Source of the DNA: Anabaena minutissima FACHB-250 | GTDB taxonomy: Bacteria > Cyanobacteriota > Cyanobacteriia > Cyanobacteriales > Nostocaceae | Assembly: GCF_014697125.1 (NCBI RefSeq) | Contig: NZ_JACJRG010000007.1 | Span: 124,001-188,000, forward strand | Reading direction: 5' to 3' | Length of the DNA: 64,000 bases | In this document: positions 1-9,908 of the stretch, piece after piece | Position numbering within the stretch: the stretch's first letter is position 1 | Layout of the letters: every line of letters begins with the position of its first letter | Notes under the pieces: model-generated | What the model saw: the letters and a program-made list of their open reading frames with translations, nothing else | Told to the model about the DNA's origin: nothing | Database searches by the model: none | Made by a program: the position numbers and the translations under genes

Positions 1-3000
1 TATATTGATATTCTCAATCAGTTACAGCAGTTTTACTTTGAACAGAAACAATATCTCAAAGCTTACAACATTAAACAGCAACGACGCTCCATAGAACAAC
101 AATTCGGCCTGCGAGCTTTTGTTGGTGCAGGGAGATTAGAAGCTAGTAGACAAACATTTGTAGAGACGTTATACACAACATCTAATATATCCCCAGAAAT
201 TTCCGCCTCTGGTCGTCAATTAGATGTAGAAAGATTAGTCGAACGCCTCAACAATGATGATTATAAGTTGATAGTTATTCATGGTCAGTCTGGAGTTGGG
301 AAAAGTTCCCTTGTCAACGCGGGTTTAGTTCCAGCCTTGCAACAACAATCAATCCGCGCCAAAGATAATTTAGTCATTGTCATGCGCGTTTACACCAACT
401 GGGTGGAAGAGTTGGGACGGTTGTTGGAGGCAGGGAGCAGGGGGCAGGGAGCAGGGAGCAGGGAGCAGGAGAGTAGGGGAATAAAAAGGGACAGTTCTAC
501 TGCCGAAGTTCACAGTTCGAGTTCAGAGGTTCACAGTTCAGCCTCAGAACCTAAAGATTCTTGTTTTGAACATCAAACTCCGAGTTCTGAACTCGAAAGT
601 TCTCATTTAGAACTCGAAAGTTCTCACTTAGAACCTGAAAGTTCTCACTTAGAACCTGAAAGTTCTCACTTAGAACCCGAACATTCTCATTTAGAACCCG
701 AACATTCTCATTTAGAACCCGAACATTCTCATTCAAATCTTAATTCTTTCGCATCTCCCCTGCTCCCCTGCTCCCCTGCTCCCCTGCTTCCTCATTCCCT
801 CCTCAACTCATTGCGCGAAAAAGAACAACGCAACCTCCGCACGGTGCTAGTTTTTGATCAATTTGAGGAATTTTTCTTTGTTTACACCGAACCAGCACAA
901 CGTCAGCAGTTCTTTGAGTTTCTGGGGTCATGTCTAGAGGTTCTATCAGCCAAAGTTATCTTATCCTTGCGGGTTGATTACATCCATTACTTGCTGGAAT
1001 GTAATGATTTGCCCAACTTTCAGATTATTGCTAATGACATTCTCAGTAATAACGTGCTTTACAAGTTGGGGAATTTCTCCCCCGACGATACGAAGTCAAT
1101 TATTCAGCGTTTAACTGCAAATACTAGTTTTCGCTTAGAACCTGCTTTAGTTGATGCAATGGTAGACGACTTAGCGGGAGATTTTGGTGAAGTGCGTCCC
1201 ATTGAGTTGCAAGTAGTGGGGGCGCAATTGCAAGCTGAGAACATCACTACTTTAGAAAAATATCGGCAGTTCGGCACTAAACAAGACTTGGTGCAGCATT
1301 ATTTAAATGAAGTTGTCTATGATTGCGGTGAAGAAAATCAGCAGTTGGCGGAAATTGTGCTGTTTTTGCTGACTGATGAAAGAGGGACGCGTCCGTTAAA
1401 GACTCGCGTGGAGTTAGAACGGGATTTGCAGCAATATTTCTCGGCTAGTGATGTTGAATCTGGGGAGATCCCCCCAACCCCCCTTAAAAAGGGGGGCAAA
1501 TTTTGGCAATTCTCCCCAACCTCGCTGACAAAGTGGAGCAATGTTCTTAAAGTCCCCCTTTTTAAGGGGGATTTAGGGGGATCAGATGATTTGTGTATAG
1601 ATAATTTAGATTTAGTATTAGACATTTTTGTCAAATCAGGCTTAGTAGTTTTGCTACCAGAAAACCCAACTGACCGTTATCAACTAGTACATGACTATTT
1701 AGCCAACTTTATCCACCAGCAACAAGAACCTAAGTTAAAGCAGGTGATGGCGGAACTGCAAAAAGAGAGAGAACAAAGAAAACAAAGTGAAGCTAAACTG
1801 AATAAATTTCTCAAACGCGCTTTGTTTGGTTCGGTAGCCGCAGGTATAGGAATGGCTATTTTGACTACTTTAGCAGTGCGATCGGCTGACGATGCACAAA
1901 GAGAAAAACAAAACGCTGAAGCCAATGAAATTAACGCCTTGAATAATTCTTCAGAAGCGTTTTTTGTATCTGATAAACATCGAGATGCTTTGATAGAAGC
2001 ATTAAGGGCAAGTAAAAAACTCAACGGCACAGTTTGGAAGCAGGAAAAAAGCGATACCAGAATACGAACGGTGACAACTTTACGGCAAGCAGTTTATTTA
2101 AAACTAAACGAAAAAAAAGAAAATCGTGCTATTGAGGTAAATACTTTAGAAGGTCATAGCAATTTGGTCAATAGCGTCGCCTATCATCCAGATGGCAAAC
2201 AGTTAGCTTCTGCAAGTGCTGACAAGACAATCAAAATCTGGGATATCAGCACAGGTAAAACCCTGCAAACTCTCTCTGGTCATAGCAATTGGGTCAATAG
2301 CATCGCCTACAGTCCTGATGGGCAACAGTTAGCATCCGCCAGTTGGGACAAGACAATCAAAATCTGGGATATCAGTACAGGTCAACCCCTAAGAACTCTT
2401 TCTGGTCATAGCAGTCCAGTCATTAGCATCGCCTACAGTCCTGATAAGCAACAGTTAGCTTCCGCTAGTATTGACAGCACCATTAAAATCTGGGATATCA
2501 GCACAGGTAAACTCTTGACAACTCTTTCTGGTCATAGCAGTTCGGTCTATAGCGTTACCTACAGTCCCGATGGGCAACATTTAGCTTCCGCTAGTGCTGA
2601 CAACACCATTAAAATCTGGAATATCAGCACAGGTAAACCCCTGCAAACTCTCTCTGGTCACGACGATTCGGTCATTAGCATTGTCTACAGTCCCGATGGG
2701 CAACATTTAGCTTCCGCCAGTTGGGACAAGACGATCAAAATCTGGGATATCAGCACAGGTAAACCCCTGAAAACTCTCTCTGGTCATAGCAATTCGGTCA
2801 TTAGCATTGTCTACAGTCCCGATGGCAAACAGTTAGCTTCCGCCAGTGACGACAAGACGATCAAAATCTGGGATATCAGCACAGGTAAACCCCTGAAAAC
2901 TCTCTCTGGTTATAGCAATTGGATCAATAGCATTGTCTATAGTCCCGATGGCAAACAGTTAGCTTCCGTTAGTGATGACAGGACAATCAAAATCTGGGAT

Positions 3001-4140
3001 ATCGGCACAGGTAAACCTCTGCAAACTCTCTCTGGTCATACCGATTGGGTTAATAGTGTCGCTTACAGTCCCAATGGGCAACAGTTAGCTTCTGCCAGTG
3101 GAGACAAGACAATCAAAATCTGGGATATCAGTAGAGGTAGAGTCCTGAAAAATCTCTCTGGTCATAGCAGTTGGATCAATAATGTCACTTACAGTCCCAA
3201 TGGGCAACAGTTAGCTTCTGCTAGTGGAGACAAGACAATCAAAATTTGGGATATCAGCACAGGTAAAGCCACCAAAACTTTCTCTGGTCATACAGATTCG
3301 GTCATTAGTGTCGCCTACAGTCTCAATGGAGAACAGTTAGCTTCTGCTAGTGGAGACAAGACAATCAAAATCTGGGATATCAGCACAGGTAAACCCCTGA
3401 AAACTTTCTCTGGTCATACCGATAAGGTCTATAGCGTCGCCTACAGTCCCGATGGAGAACAGTTAGCTTCCGCCAGTGGAGACAAGACAATCAAAATCTG
3501 GGATATCCACACAGGTAAACCCCTGAAAACTTTCTCTGGTCATAACAATTCGGTCATTAGCGTCGTCTACAGTCCTGATGGCAAACAGTTAGCTTCCGCC
3601 AGTTTTGACAAGACAATCAAAATTTGGGATATCAGCACAGGTGAACCCCTGAAAAATTTCTCTGGCCACCGCGATTCGGTCTATAACATCGCCTACAGTC
3701 CCGATGGCAAACAGTTAGCTTCCGCTAGTTTTGACAACACCATAAAAATCTGGGATATCAGCACAGGTAAACCCCTGAAAACTCTCTCTGATCATAGCAG
3801 TCGAGTCATTAGCGTCGCCTACAGTCCCGATAGCAAACAGTTAGCTTCCGCCAGTTGGGACAAGACAGTCATATTATGGGATTTGGATTTCGATAATTTA
3901 TTACGCAGTGGTTGCGACTTGCTGAATAATTACCTCATTGCCCATCCAGTGGTGTTAGAGGAGTTGTCATCATGCCAAACACCAGCGCGGTTAGTTCCAG
4001 CAGCAACGGTGTTAGTCATCCAAGGTGAGAAGTTGGCGCGAGTTGGTGATGTTAAGGGCGCAGTTGCTAAGTTCCGCACAGCGCAGCAGTGGGATAAGAG
4101 TTTGAAGTTTGACCCAGAGGCGAAGGCGCGGGAGTTATAG
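1..4140 (+). CDS. nSTAND NTPase with 14 WD40 repeats (5' partial)
   Basis: The reading frame is open from base 1, so the N-terminus lies outside the window; 1379 residues are visible. A Walker A P-loop (GQSGVGKS, residues about 95-102 of the visible part) and a Walker B-like VFDQFEEFF near residue 285 mark an nSTAND signal-transduction NTPase. One membrane-like segment follows at about 607-625 (ALFGSVAAGIGMAILTTLA), then 14 WD40 units of exactly 42 residues, then a short TPR-like tail. The family senses a ligand through the repeats and oligomerises on NTP binding; some members are antiphage or cell-death proteins, but nothing here fixes the role. Two stretches of repeat DNA sit in frame inside the NTPase region (residues about 140-260 and 485-530). 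The missing N-terminus would carry the effector domain. Confidence 0.9.
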   Translation, partial: YIDILNQLQQFYFEQKQYLKAYNIKQQRRSIEQQFGLRAFVGAGRLEASRQTFVETLYTTSNISPEISASGRQLDVERLVERLNNDDYKLIVIHGQSGVGKSSLVNAGLVPALQQQSIRAKDNLVIVMRVYTNWVEELGRLLEAGSRGQGAGSREQESRGIKRDSSTAEVHSSSSEVHSSASEPKDSCFEHQTPSSELESSHLELESSHLEPESSHLEPESSHLEPEHSHLEPEHSHLEPEHSHSNLNSFASPLLPCSPAPLLPHSLLNSLREKEQRNLRTVLVFDQFEEFFFVYTEPAQRQQFFEFLGSCLEVLSAKVILSLRVDYIHYLLECNDLPNFQIIANDILSNNVLYKLGNFSPDDTKSIIQRLTANTSFRLEPALVDAMVDDLAGDFGEVRPIELQVVGAQLQAENITTLEKYRQFGTKQDLVQHYLNEVVYDCGEENQQLAEIVLFLLTDERGTRPLKTRVELERDLQQYFSASDVESGEIPPTPLKKGGKFWQFSPTSLTKWSNVLKVPLFKGDLGGSDDLCIDNLDLVLDIFVKSGLVVLLPENPTDRYQLVHDYLANFIHQQQEPKLKQVMAELQKEREQRKQSEAKLNKFLKRALFGSVAAGIGMAILTTLAVRSADDAQREKQNAEANEINALNNSSEAFFVSDKHRDALIEALRASKKLNGTVWKQEKSDTRIRTVTTLRQAVYLKLNEKKENRAIEVNTLEGHSNLVNSVAYHPDGKQLASASADKTIKIWDISTGKTLQTLSGHSNWVNSIAYSPDGQQLASASWDKTIKIWDISTGQPLRTLSGHSSPVISIAYSPDKQQLASASIDSTIKIWDISTGKLLTTLSGHSSSVYSVTYSPDGQHLASASADNTIKIWNISTGKPLQTLSGHDDSVISIVYSPDGQHLASASWDKTIKIWDISTGKPLKTLSGHSNSVISIVYSPDGKQLASASDDKTIKIWDISTGKPLKTLSGYSNWINSIVYSPDGKQLASVSDDRTIKIWDIGTGKPLQTLSGHTDWVNSVAYSPNGQQLASASGDKTIKIWDISRGRVLKNLSGHSSWINNVTYSPNGQQLASASGDKTIKIWDISTGKATKTFSGHTDSVISVAYSLNGEQLASASGDKTIKIWDISTGKPLKTFSGHTDKVYSVAYSPDGEQLASASGDKTIKIWDIHTGKPLKTFSGHNNSVISVVYSPDGKQLASASFDKTIKIWDISTGEPLKNFSGHRDSVYNIAYSPDGKQLASASFDNTIKIWDISTGKPLKTLSDHSSRVISVAYSPDSKQLASASWDKTVILWDLDFDNLLRSGCDLLNNYLIAHPVVLEELSSCQTPARLVPAATVLVIQGEKLARVGDVKGAVAKFRTAQQWDKSLKFDPEAKAREL
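598..734 (+). repeat. 21-bp tandem repeat inside nSTAND gene
   Basis: Six full 21-bp units plus a partial one encode a seven-residue repeat (SSHLEPE / HSHLEPE). They are flanked by GGGAGCAG-type heptamer repeats (about 428-475) and a CTCCCCTG-type run (about 757-790) that normally lie between genes in Nostoc. All is in frame. Confidence 0.9.
1467..1583 (+). repeat. In-frame palindromic element inside nSTAND gene
   Basis: A 117-bp element (39 codons) has terminal inverted repeats: GATCCCCCCAACCCCCCTTA at the left and a matching AAGGGGGATTTAGGGGGATC at the right. It is translated as PPTPLKKGG ... KVPLFKGDLGG. The length is divisible by three and the frame stays open. It resembles the G/C-run palindromes scattered through cyanobacterial genomes. 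Confidence 0.85.
2146..3903 (+). repeat. 14 tandem 126-bp WD40 units
   Basis: Fourteen consecutive 42-residue units, each ending in a variant of KIWDISTGKPLKT, are highly similar at DNA level, which points to recent expansion or gene conversion. Variable positions cluster just after the GH dipeptide and in the residue before DKTIKIW. Fourteen blades would fit two seven-bladed propellers. Confidence 0.9.
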
Positions 4141-4159
4141 ATTAGAACCCCTCTCCAAA

Positions 4160-4182
4160 CCTCTCCCCGACGCGGGGAGAGG
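4160..4182 (+). terminator. Hairpin after nSTAND gene
   Basis: CCTCTCCCC / GGGGAGAGG forms a perfect 9-bp stem with a 5-nt loop 20 bases after the stop codon; only a short CTTTG follows. It may also be one of the interspersed cyanobacterial palindromes. Confidence 0.45.
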
Positions 4183-4369
4183 CTTTGAATCTTGCTCTCC
4201 TTTCCTGTCTCCGACACGCTGCGCGAATGTAGCGAAGGGGATGGGGTTAGGTTTGAAGAAAAGTTGCACACAGCGTAATTTATCAAAAGAATAAGCTTCA
4301 AAACCGAGTGGAATTGAGGGTGGTTTTTCTCCCTCCTCAAGAGCTTTTCACTGCTTTAAACCAAAAATA

Positions 4370-4398
4370 TAGGGTGAGTAGTAATTCTACTCACCCTA
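4370..4398 (-). terminator. Hairpin terminator after atpC
   Basis: TAGGGTGAGTA / TACTCACCCTA makes a perfect 11-bp stem with a 7-nt loop between the convergent nSTAND and atpC genes. Read on the minus strand the stem is followed by TATTTTTGG, so it can end the atp transcript about 43 bases after the atpC stop. Confidence 0.6.
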
Positions 4399-4440
4399 CA
4401 ATACTGAAGGACTGATTGCCAATTCCCAATTCGGATTATT

Positions 4441-4854
4441 CTACACCGAGCCGCCAGCAGCTTGAAAGCGAGCGCGGGCGCGTTTGAAGGCTTGGTTAGC
4501 TTGGATTTGAGCTTGCCGATCGCCTGCCGGTACTTGACTCAATTTTGCTTGAGCTTGGCTATAACCAGTACGGGCTTCTTCTAGATTAATCTTGTCGCCG
4601 CGTTCAGCACCATTCACCAGAATAGTAACTTCATTTTCTTCAACTTCGGCGAAACCACCTAAAAGTGCGATCGCTTGCCAATTTTGGTTTTTGTTAGCGC
4701 GTACTCGCAGTACACCTATATCCAATGCGGTTAATAGTGGCGCGTGTCCACTCAGGATACCTAGCTGACCGGTAGTGCTGGGTAAAATCACTTCATCAGC
4801 TTCTGCATCCCACACTGTTTTATCTGGGGAAATTACACGGACAGTTAGGGTCAT
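4441..4854 (-). CDS. atpC: F1 ATP synthase epsilon subunit
   Basis: This 137-residue protein is the epsilon subunit of the F1 sector (called atpE in cyanobacterial and chloroplast naming). The N-terminal beta-sandwich begins [19 protein letters not shown] and contains the family signature [20 protein letters not shown]; the C-terminal part is the two-helix region rich in Ala, Arg and Gln that regulates rotation and ATP hydrolysis. It acts in the thylakoid-bound CF1-type ATP synthase. It follows atpD on the same strand, as in other cyanobacteria, where this pair is unlinked from the main atp operon. The gap to atpD holds heptamer repeats. Confidence 0.97.
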   Translation of the reverse strand: MTLTVRVISPDKTVWDAEADEVILPSTTGQLGILSGHAPLLTALDIGVLRVRANKNQNWQAIALLGGFAEVEENEVTILVNGAERGDKINLEEARTGYSQAQAKLSQVPAGDRQAQIQANQAFKRARARFQAAGGSV

Positions 4855-4885
4855 AATTCTTTGCTTCTACTTATGCTTGATTGGA

Positions 4886-4957
4886 GGTGACAGGTGACAG
4901 GTGACAGGTGACAGGTGACAGTATTTCCTGTTCCCTGTTCCCTGTTCCCTGTTCCCT
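4886..4957. repeat. Heptamer tandem repeats between atpD and atpC
   Basis: Five GGTGACA units are followed directly by about four CTGTTCC units. These are short tandemly repeated repetitive sequences of the kind known in heterocystous cyanobacteria. They lie in the atpD-atpC intercistronic gap. Confidence 0.9.
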
Positions 4958-4960
4958 CTA

Positions 4961-6436
<1,476 letters not shown>

Positions 6437-6645
6437 TCAGAATGGGTCTTAGAAGACATAAGATTATGCAATGTCATCTTTCACTCTAACATCGGAGGGG
6501 GACAGAGTTCCGTTAGTAATTCCTTAAAAAGTTGTTTGGCGAATTTCTTCCCACCCGCTTGATTGAATGACCCAACTCTTTATCATAAATTGATTCTTAA
6601 GACTTACAACATCAGAACGTCAAGCTAATTTCAGTAGTGCTAGGC

Positions 6646-6689
6646 GAAAATAAAAACTGCCGTGTTGCTGATTCTTAAACACGACAGTT
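6646..6689 (-). terminator. Rho-independent terminator of DUF1194 gene
   Basis: On the minus strand AACTGTCGTGTT pairs with AACACGGCAGTT (12 bp, one mismatch) and is followed by TTTTATTTTC. It lies about 35 bases after the stop of the DUF1194 gene. The rest of the 6410-6723 gap holds the atpD leader; no gene is visible in it. Confidence 0.8.
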
Positions 6690-6723
6690 ATGAATCTAGA
6701 GTTTCAGTGTCAAAATTCTCTTG

Positions 6724-7527
6724 TTAGCACTTAACTGATTGTTTTTGATGGCGTTTGAGTTTGGTGGTTACGCCGAAAGCACCTAGACCCAGTAAGCCAA
6801 TGAGAGTTGCAGGTTCGGGAACAGAGGTGGTAGGAGGCGCAGAAATCTCTATCTCAAGTTTCCGTTGAACTGTAGCAGCAAAATCTTGGAAGGTATTGGC
6901 TTGTAAAACAAAAGCACCAGTACCGCCCTTGACGTTATTGTTATAGAAGTTGAAGAGAGATGTGCTGTTACCAATGACTAGACCGTTGATTGCATCAACA
7001 CCAGCTGCTAAAGCTGCATCGCGGGCAGCAGATGTAGTAGCTGCGTTGCTTGTACCGTCACCAGACACGTCAATTACTTGGCGTGTGCTGTCAAAATCAT
7101 TATTAAAGATAAGGGGGGTAGCGAAATCGATTGCAGATCCAATGACAGTGCCTCCATTGAAGGGACGAGTTGTCGCACTAATTGCATTGGCAAAATTTTG
7201 GGACGCTTCCACACTATCAATTAGTGTCCAGCCTACAGACTGTTGCTGCCGACTAGCACTAGACCAATAGATTAAGTTAACAGCAATCTTGCCACGGTCT
7301 CCCTTTGAGATAAAGTTGTTAAAAAGATTAGCATTATTAAAGGCATCTACATAGCCTTGTTTTTGCAAATTGAATTCACTGGTGCTGACACTACCAGATA
7401 CATCAACCAGTAAAGACAACTCCGTATCAACAAGAGTAGCAGCATTAGCACTTGTGGATATAGCTAGAGCAGACAGAGTACCAGCTACTGTTGTGAGTGT
7501 TGCCTGGAAAAAGAAAGAAGTTTTCAT
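6724..7527 (-). CDS. PEP-CTERM DUF1194 (VWA-like) exported protein
   Basis: This 267-residue protein has a signal peptide (MKTSFFFQATLTTVAGTLSALA to about residue 29), a DUF1194 von Willebrand A-like body with a MIDAS-type DVSGSVS motif near residues 42-48, and a C-terminal PEP-CTERM sorting tail (VPEPATLIGLLGLGAFG then KLKRH). PEP-CTERM proteins are exported and sorted by an exosortase, often with exopolysaccharide. The MIDAS loop suggests metal-dependent ligand binding at the cell surface. It appears monocistronic with its own terminator. The ligand is unknown. Confidence 0.88.
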   Translation of the reverse strand: MKTSFFFQATLTTVAGTLSALAISTSANAATLVDTELSLLVDVSGSVSTSEFNLQKQGYVDAFNNANLFNNFISKGDRGKIAVNLIYWSSASRQQQSVGWTLIDSVEASQNFANAISATTRPFNGGTVIGSAIDFATPLIFNNDFDSTRQVIDVSGDGTSNAATTSAARDAALAAGVDAINGLVIGNSTSLFNFYNNNVKGGTGAFVLQANTFQDFAATVQRKLEIEISAPPTTSVPEPATLIGLLGLGAFGVTTKLKRHQKQSVKC

Positions 7528-7660
7528 TGATTAATCTCGCTACATTAGAAAACAATAGATTTCGATTGCGGAATTACTTATCTAGCGAAATTACTTATCT
7601 ATATGCAATAAACAGCCCAATTGAGGATTTAGGATGAAGTTACTTATTAAGTACATACAC

Positions 7661-7738
7661 GCAAGAGCCTTTGATGAGCTTGCTTGCTGCGATCGCACAC
7701 AAATAATCCCCGCATTTATACTGGGGATTGCTTTTTTT
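7661..7738 (+). ncRNA. Candidate small RNA or orphan terminator
   Basis: No coding frame precedes a strong plus-strand intrinsic terminator (AATCCCC / GGGGATT, 11-nt loop, then GCTTTTTTTG at 7705-7738). Just upstream GCAAG ... CTTGC can form a second hairpin (7661-7685). Two hairpins ending in a T-run, pointing away from the divergently placed DUF1194 gene, fit a short non-coding transcript. It matches no RNA family I can name. Confidence 0.35.
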
Positions 7739-8095
7739 GTGTCTTGATTTCATCTATAAGCGAAACTTGACTCCGTATTTTCCTCATTTGAACACTTAAT
7801 AACTTAGGATAAATTTACTTAGTCCGCAAGTAATAGTTCGACTCTTTACAGAAAAAATATATTGCAGAGTCTGGTAGTTTTTTCGACCAAATCTAGACAT
7901 AATCAAGCTTATAAAGAATTTTTTCTGAAAAAAAGTCTAGTTAGTGAGAAGTGAATTGTTTATGTAAATTTACTAGTTCTTTATATAAAGTTTACGATAA
8001 AGTTAGCTGATTTTAAGTATAGTTAGCTAGTAAGCACTAATTTATACAGTAAATTTTACGTATAAAAAAATACTAATAGCGTAAAAATATATTTG
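7739..8095. other. AT-rich gap without recognisable gene
   Basis: About 360 bases of AT-rich sequence with several T/A runs. I see no coding frame with a ribosome site and no clear repeat. Confidence 0.6.
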
Positions 8096-9004
8096 TCACG
8101 TAAGCTGAGTAACAAAAGGTGCGATCGCACTAACAAATTCAGTAGTAGACTCGTATGGTAGAACATTTCGCCCCAGTATTTTCACCCCAATACCTCGCTG
8201 TAAACGGACAAGATAATCAGCTAAAATTCCATCAGGGGTTTGTGTTTTCCCTTCTTTGCTAATACTTGACGCTGATTCTCCCAAGATTACAAGAGTTGGT
8301 TGCTTGATAGAGGCAATCAAACTGGTATAGTTCTGTTTCCAAAAACCAGCTAAAAAAGAAAAGACAGCGTAGCGATTAGCTGTATCTGCTGCACCTACGA
8401 CTAGAGTATTTAACCACTCTGCGTCAACATTATTAGCTGAGGCGAATAATCGACGGGTAGAGAAAGATGTTAGAAATTTTGGTGTGCGTGCATAGCGATA
8501 GAAAGCATTACCAATGGGTGAATCGAAAAGATTCCAAAACAGTTTTTGTCGCCATGCTGGTAATTTATTAGTAATTACAGGCCAAGCTGGAGTTCCAGAA
8601 AGGACTAACCCAGCAATTAGGTTTGATTCTTTGTGAACTAATTCAAATGCGACTGGTGATAAAGCACCCTGCACTACTAAAATTACAGGTTTTTGAATTA
8701 CAGTTTGTAAGAAGTATTTTAATTGTTCTGCCCAATCTTTGGGTGTGTAAGCCACATGGGGTTTCTCACTTTTACCACATCCTAGTAAGTCGGGATTGTA
8801 AATAACATTGTGGTTTCCCTGACTAAACCATTCACAGATGAAACGTTGCCAAAATTTCCCAGATAAACCCACGCCAATAGGATGAATTAATAATAAGGGA
8901 ATACCTTCAGTATTGGAGTTATCTGATTGATATACTTTGTATGCACAGTGATAATTCTGCCAAGTATAAAACTGGGTGGATGGAGATGCTTGCATAATTC
9001 CCAT
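8096..9004 (-). CDS. Alpha/beta-hydrolase fold protein lacking the catalytic triad
   Basis: The 302-residue sequence has the alpha/beta-hydrolase fold order: oxyanion-loop-like LLIHPIGVG (about residue 37), a strand then the nucleophile elbow position, and a C-terminal LVILGES. The elbow reads VVQGALSP instead of G-x-S-x-G, which puts Ala at the nucleophile site. The usual Asp after GE is Ala or Ser, and the usual GH near the C-terminus is absent. The fold is supported, the enzyme activity is not; it may be a non-catalytic relative. The start codon is 13 bases downstream of the SDR gene, so the two are probably cotranscribed. Confidence 0.75.
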   Translation of the reverse strand: MGIMQASPSTQFYTWQNYHCAYKVYQSDNSNTEGIPLLLIHPIGVGLSGKFWQRFICEWFSQGNHNVIYNPDLLGCGKSEKPHVAYTPKDWAEQLKYFLQTVIQKPVILVVQGALSPVAFELVHKESNLIAGLVLSGTPAWPVITNKLPAWRQKLFWNLFDSPIGNAFYRYARTPKFLTSFSTRRLFASANNVDAEWLNTLVVGAADTANRYAVFSFLAGFWKQNYTSLIASIKQPTLVILGESASSISKEGKTQTPDGILADYLVRLQRGIGVKILGRNVLPYESTTEFVSAIAPFVTQLT

Positions 9005-9017
9005 GTTTTGGTAGTTG

Positions 9018-9842
9018 CTAAAAAATCATTTGGGGATGGATTAACTGATAGCCAGCCTCTTTAATTTTTTTGTTAGAAACTGTCACATTATATTGGCGAT
9101 CACTCTTGAGTGAATCATCCCATGATATTAGGGGTAAATTATATTTTAAAAACAGAGTATCCAGTAATTCTTTTCTAGTGAGATGGGCATCATCTACTAA
9201 ATTATAAATACCTTGTAATTGCTGCTCTCTGATCAACTCTATAGCCCCTACAATATCATCTAAATGAATCCAGTTTGTGATATCACTACCATTACCGGGG
9301 CGAGTTGTACCAGCCACTCTACTAAATATTTTGATTAGTTCTCTACCAATCCCATAAATACCACCTAATCGCAAAATACAAACGCGCAGATTTTCACTAT
9401 CAGCCGCTAGTAAAATATCTTCTGTTGCTTTCATAATTTCTGCATTAGGAGTAATAGGTTTAGCAGGTGTTTCTTCATATACCCACTCACCATCTCTATC
9501 CCCGTAAATAGAATAGCTACCTGTATATATTATTTGTTTGACAGTAGTATTCTGTTTGAGAACACCAACTAAATTATTAGCAGTATTTAAATAAGTTTCT
9601 TGATATGATTTACCTCTCTTCGCCCCAATACTTAACAGCACAACATCTTGATTTTCTGTGGCTGATTTCAATCCTTCTAAGTCATCACCTTTGGTAACTA
9701 TAACTTTTTGTGAGATAGATTGTAGTTCTGATATACGTTCAGGTGTAGTTGTAGTGACAGTGACGTTAAAGGATGAATTTTGCTGCCAATATTTAGCAAT
9801 AGCACAACCAACGTAGCCGCACCCAATAATTACAATATTCAT
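9018..9842 (-). CDS. NAD(P)-binding SDR/epimerase-family protein
   Basis: This 274-residue protein starts with a Rossmann glycine motif (MNIVIIGCGYVG) and continues as an extended or atypical short-chain dehydrogenase: YTGSYSIYGDRDGEWV near the active site, LRLGGIYGIGR and a NWIHLDDIVGAI segment typical of NAD-dependent epimerase/dehydratases. The usual active-site YxxxK reads IMKATED, so the Tyr is missing, as in other atypical members. Substrate is unknown. It is the first gene of a likely two-gene unit with the degenerate hydrolase. Confidence 0.85.
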   Translation of the reverse strand: MNIVIIGCGYVGCAIAKYWQQNSSFNVTVTTTTPERISELQSISQKVIVTKGDDLEGLKSATENQDVVLLSIGAKRGKSYQETYLNTANNLVGVLKQNTTVKQIIYTGSYSIYGDRDGEWVYEETPAKPITPNAEIMKATEDILLAADSENLRVCILRLGGIYGIGRELIKIFSRVAGTTRPGNGSDITNWIHLDDIVGAIELIREQQLQGIYNLVDDAHLTRKELLDTLFLKYNLPLISWDDSLKSDRQYNVTVSNKKIKEAGYQLIHPQMIF

Positions 9843-9908
9843 ACTATTGAAATAGGGAATGGGGAATGGGTAGACAAAATAGAAAAGCTAATGACTAATG
9901 ACTAATGA

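Noticed and set aside
4109..4340. Short frames over the end of the nSTAND gene
   Set aside because: They are shadows of the nSTAND 3' end and of a GC-rich palindrome on both strands.
8096..9004. Active hydrolase annotation
   Set aside because: Nucleophile, acid and His positions are all changed, so only the fold is claimed.
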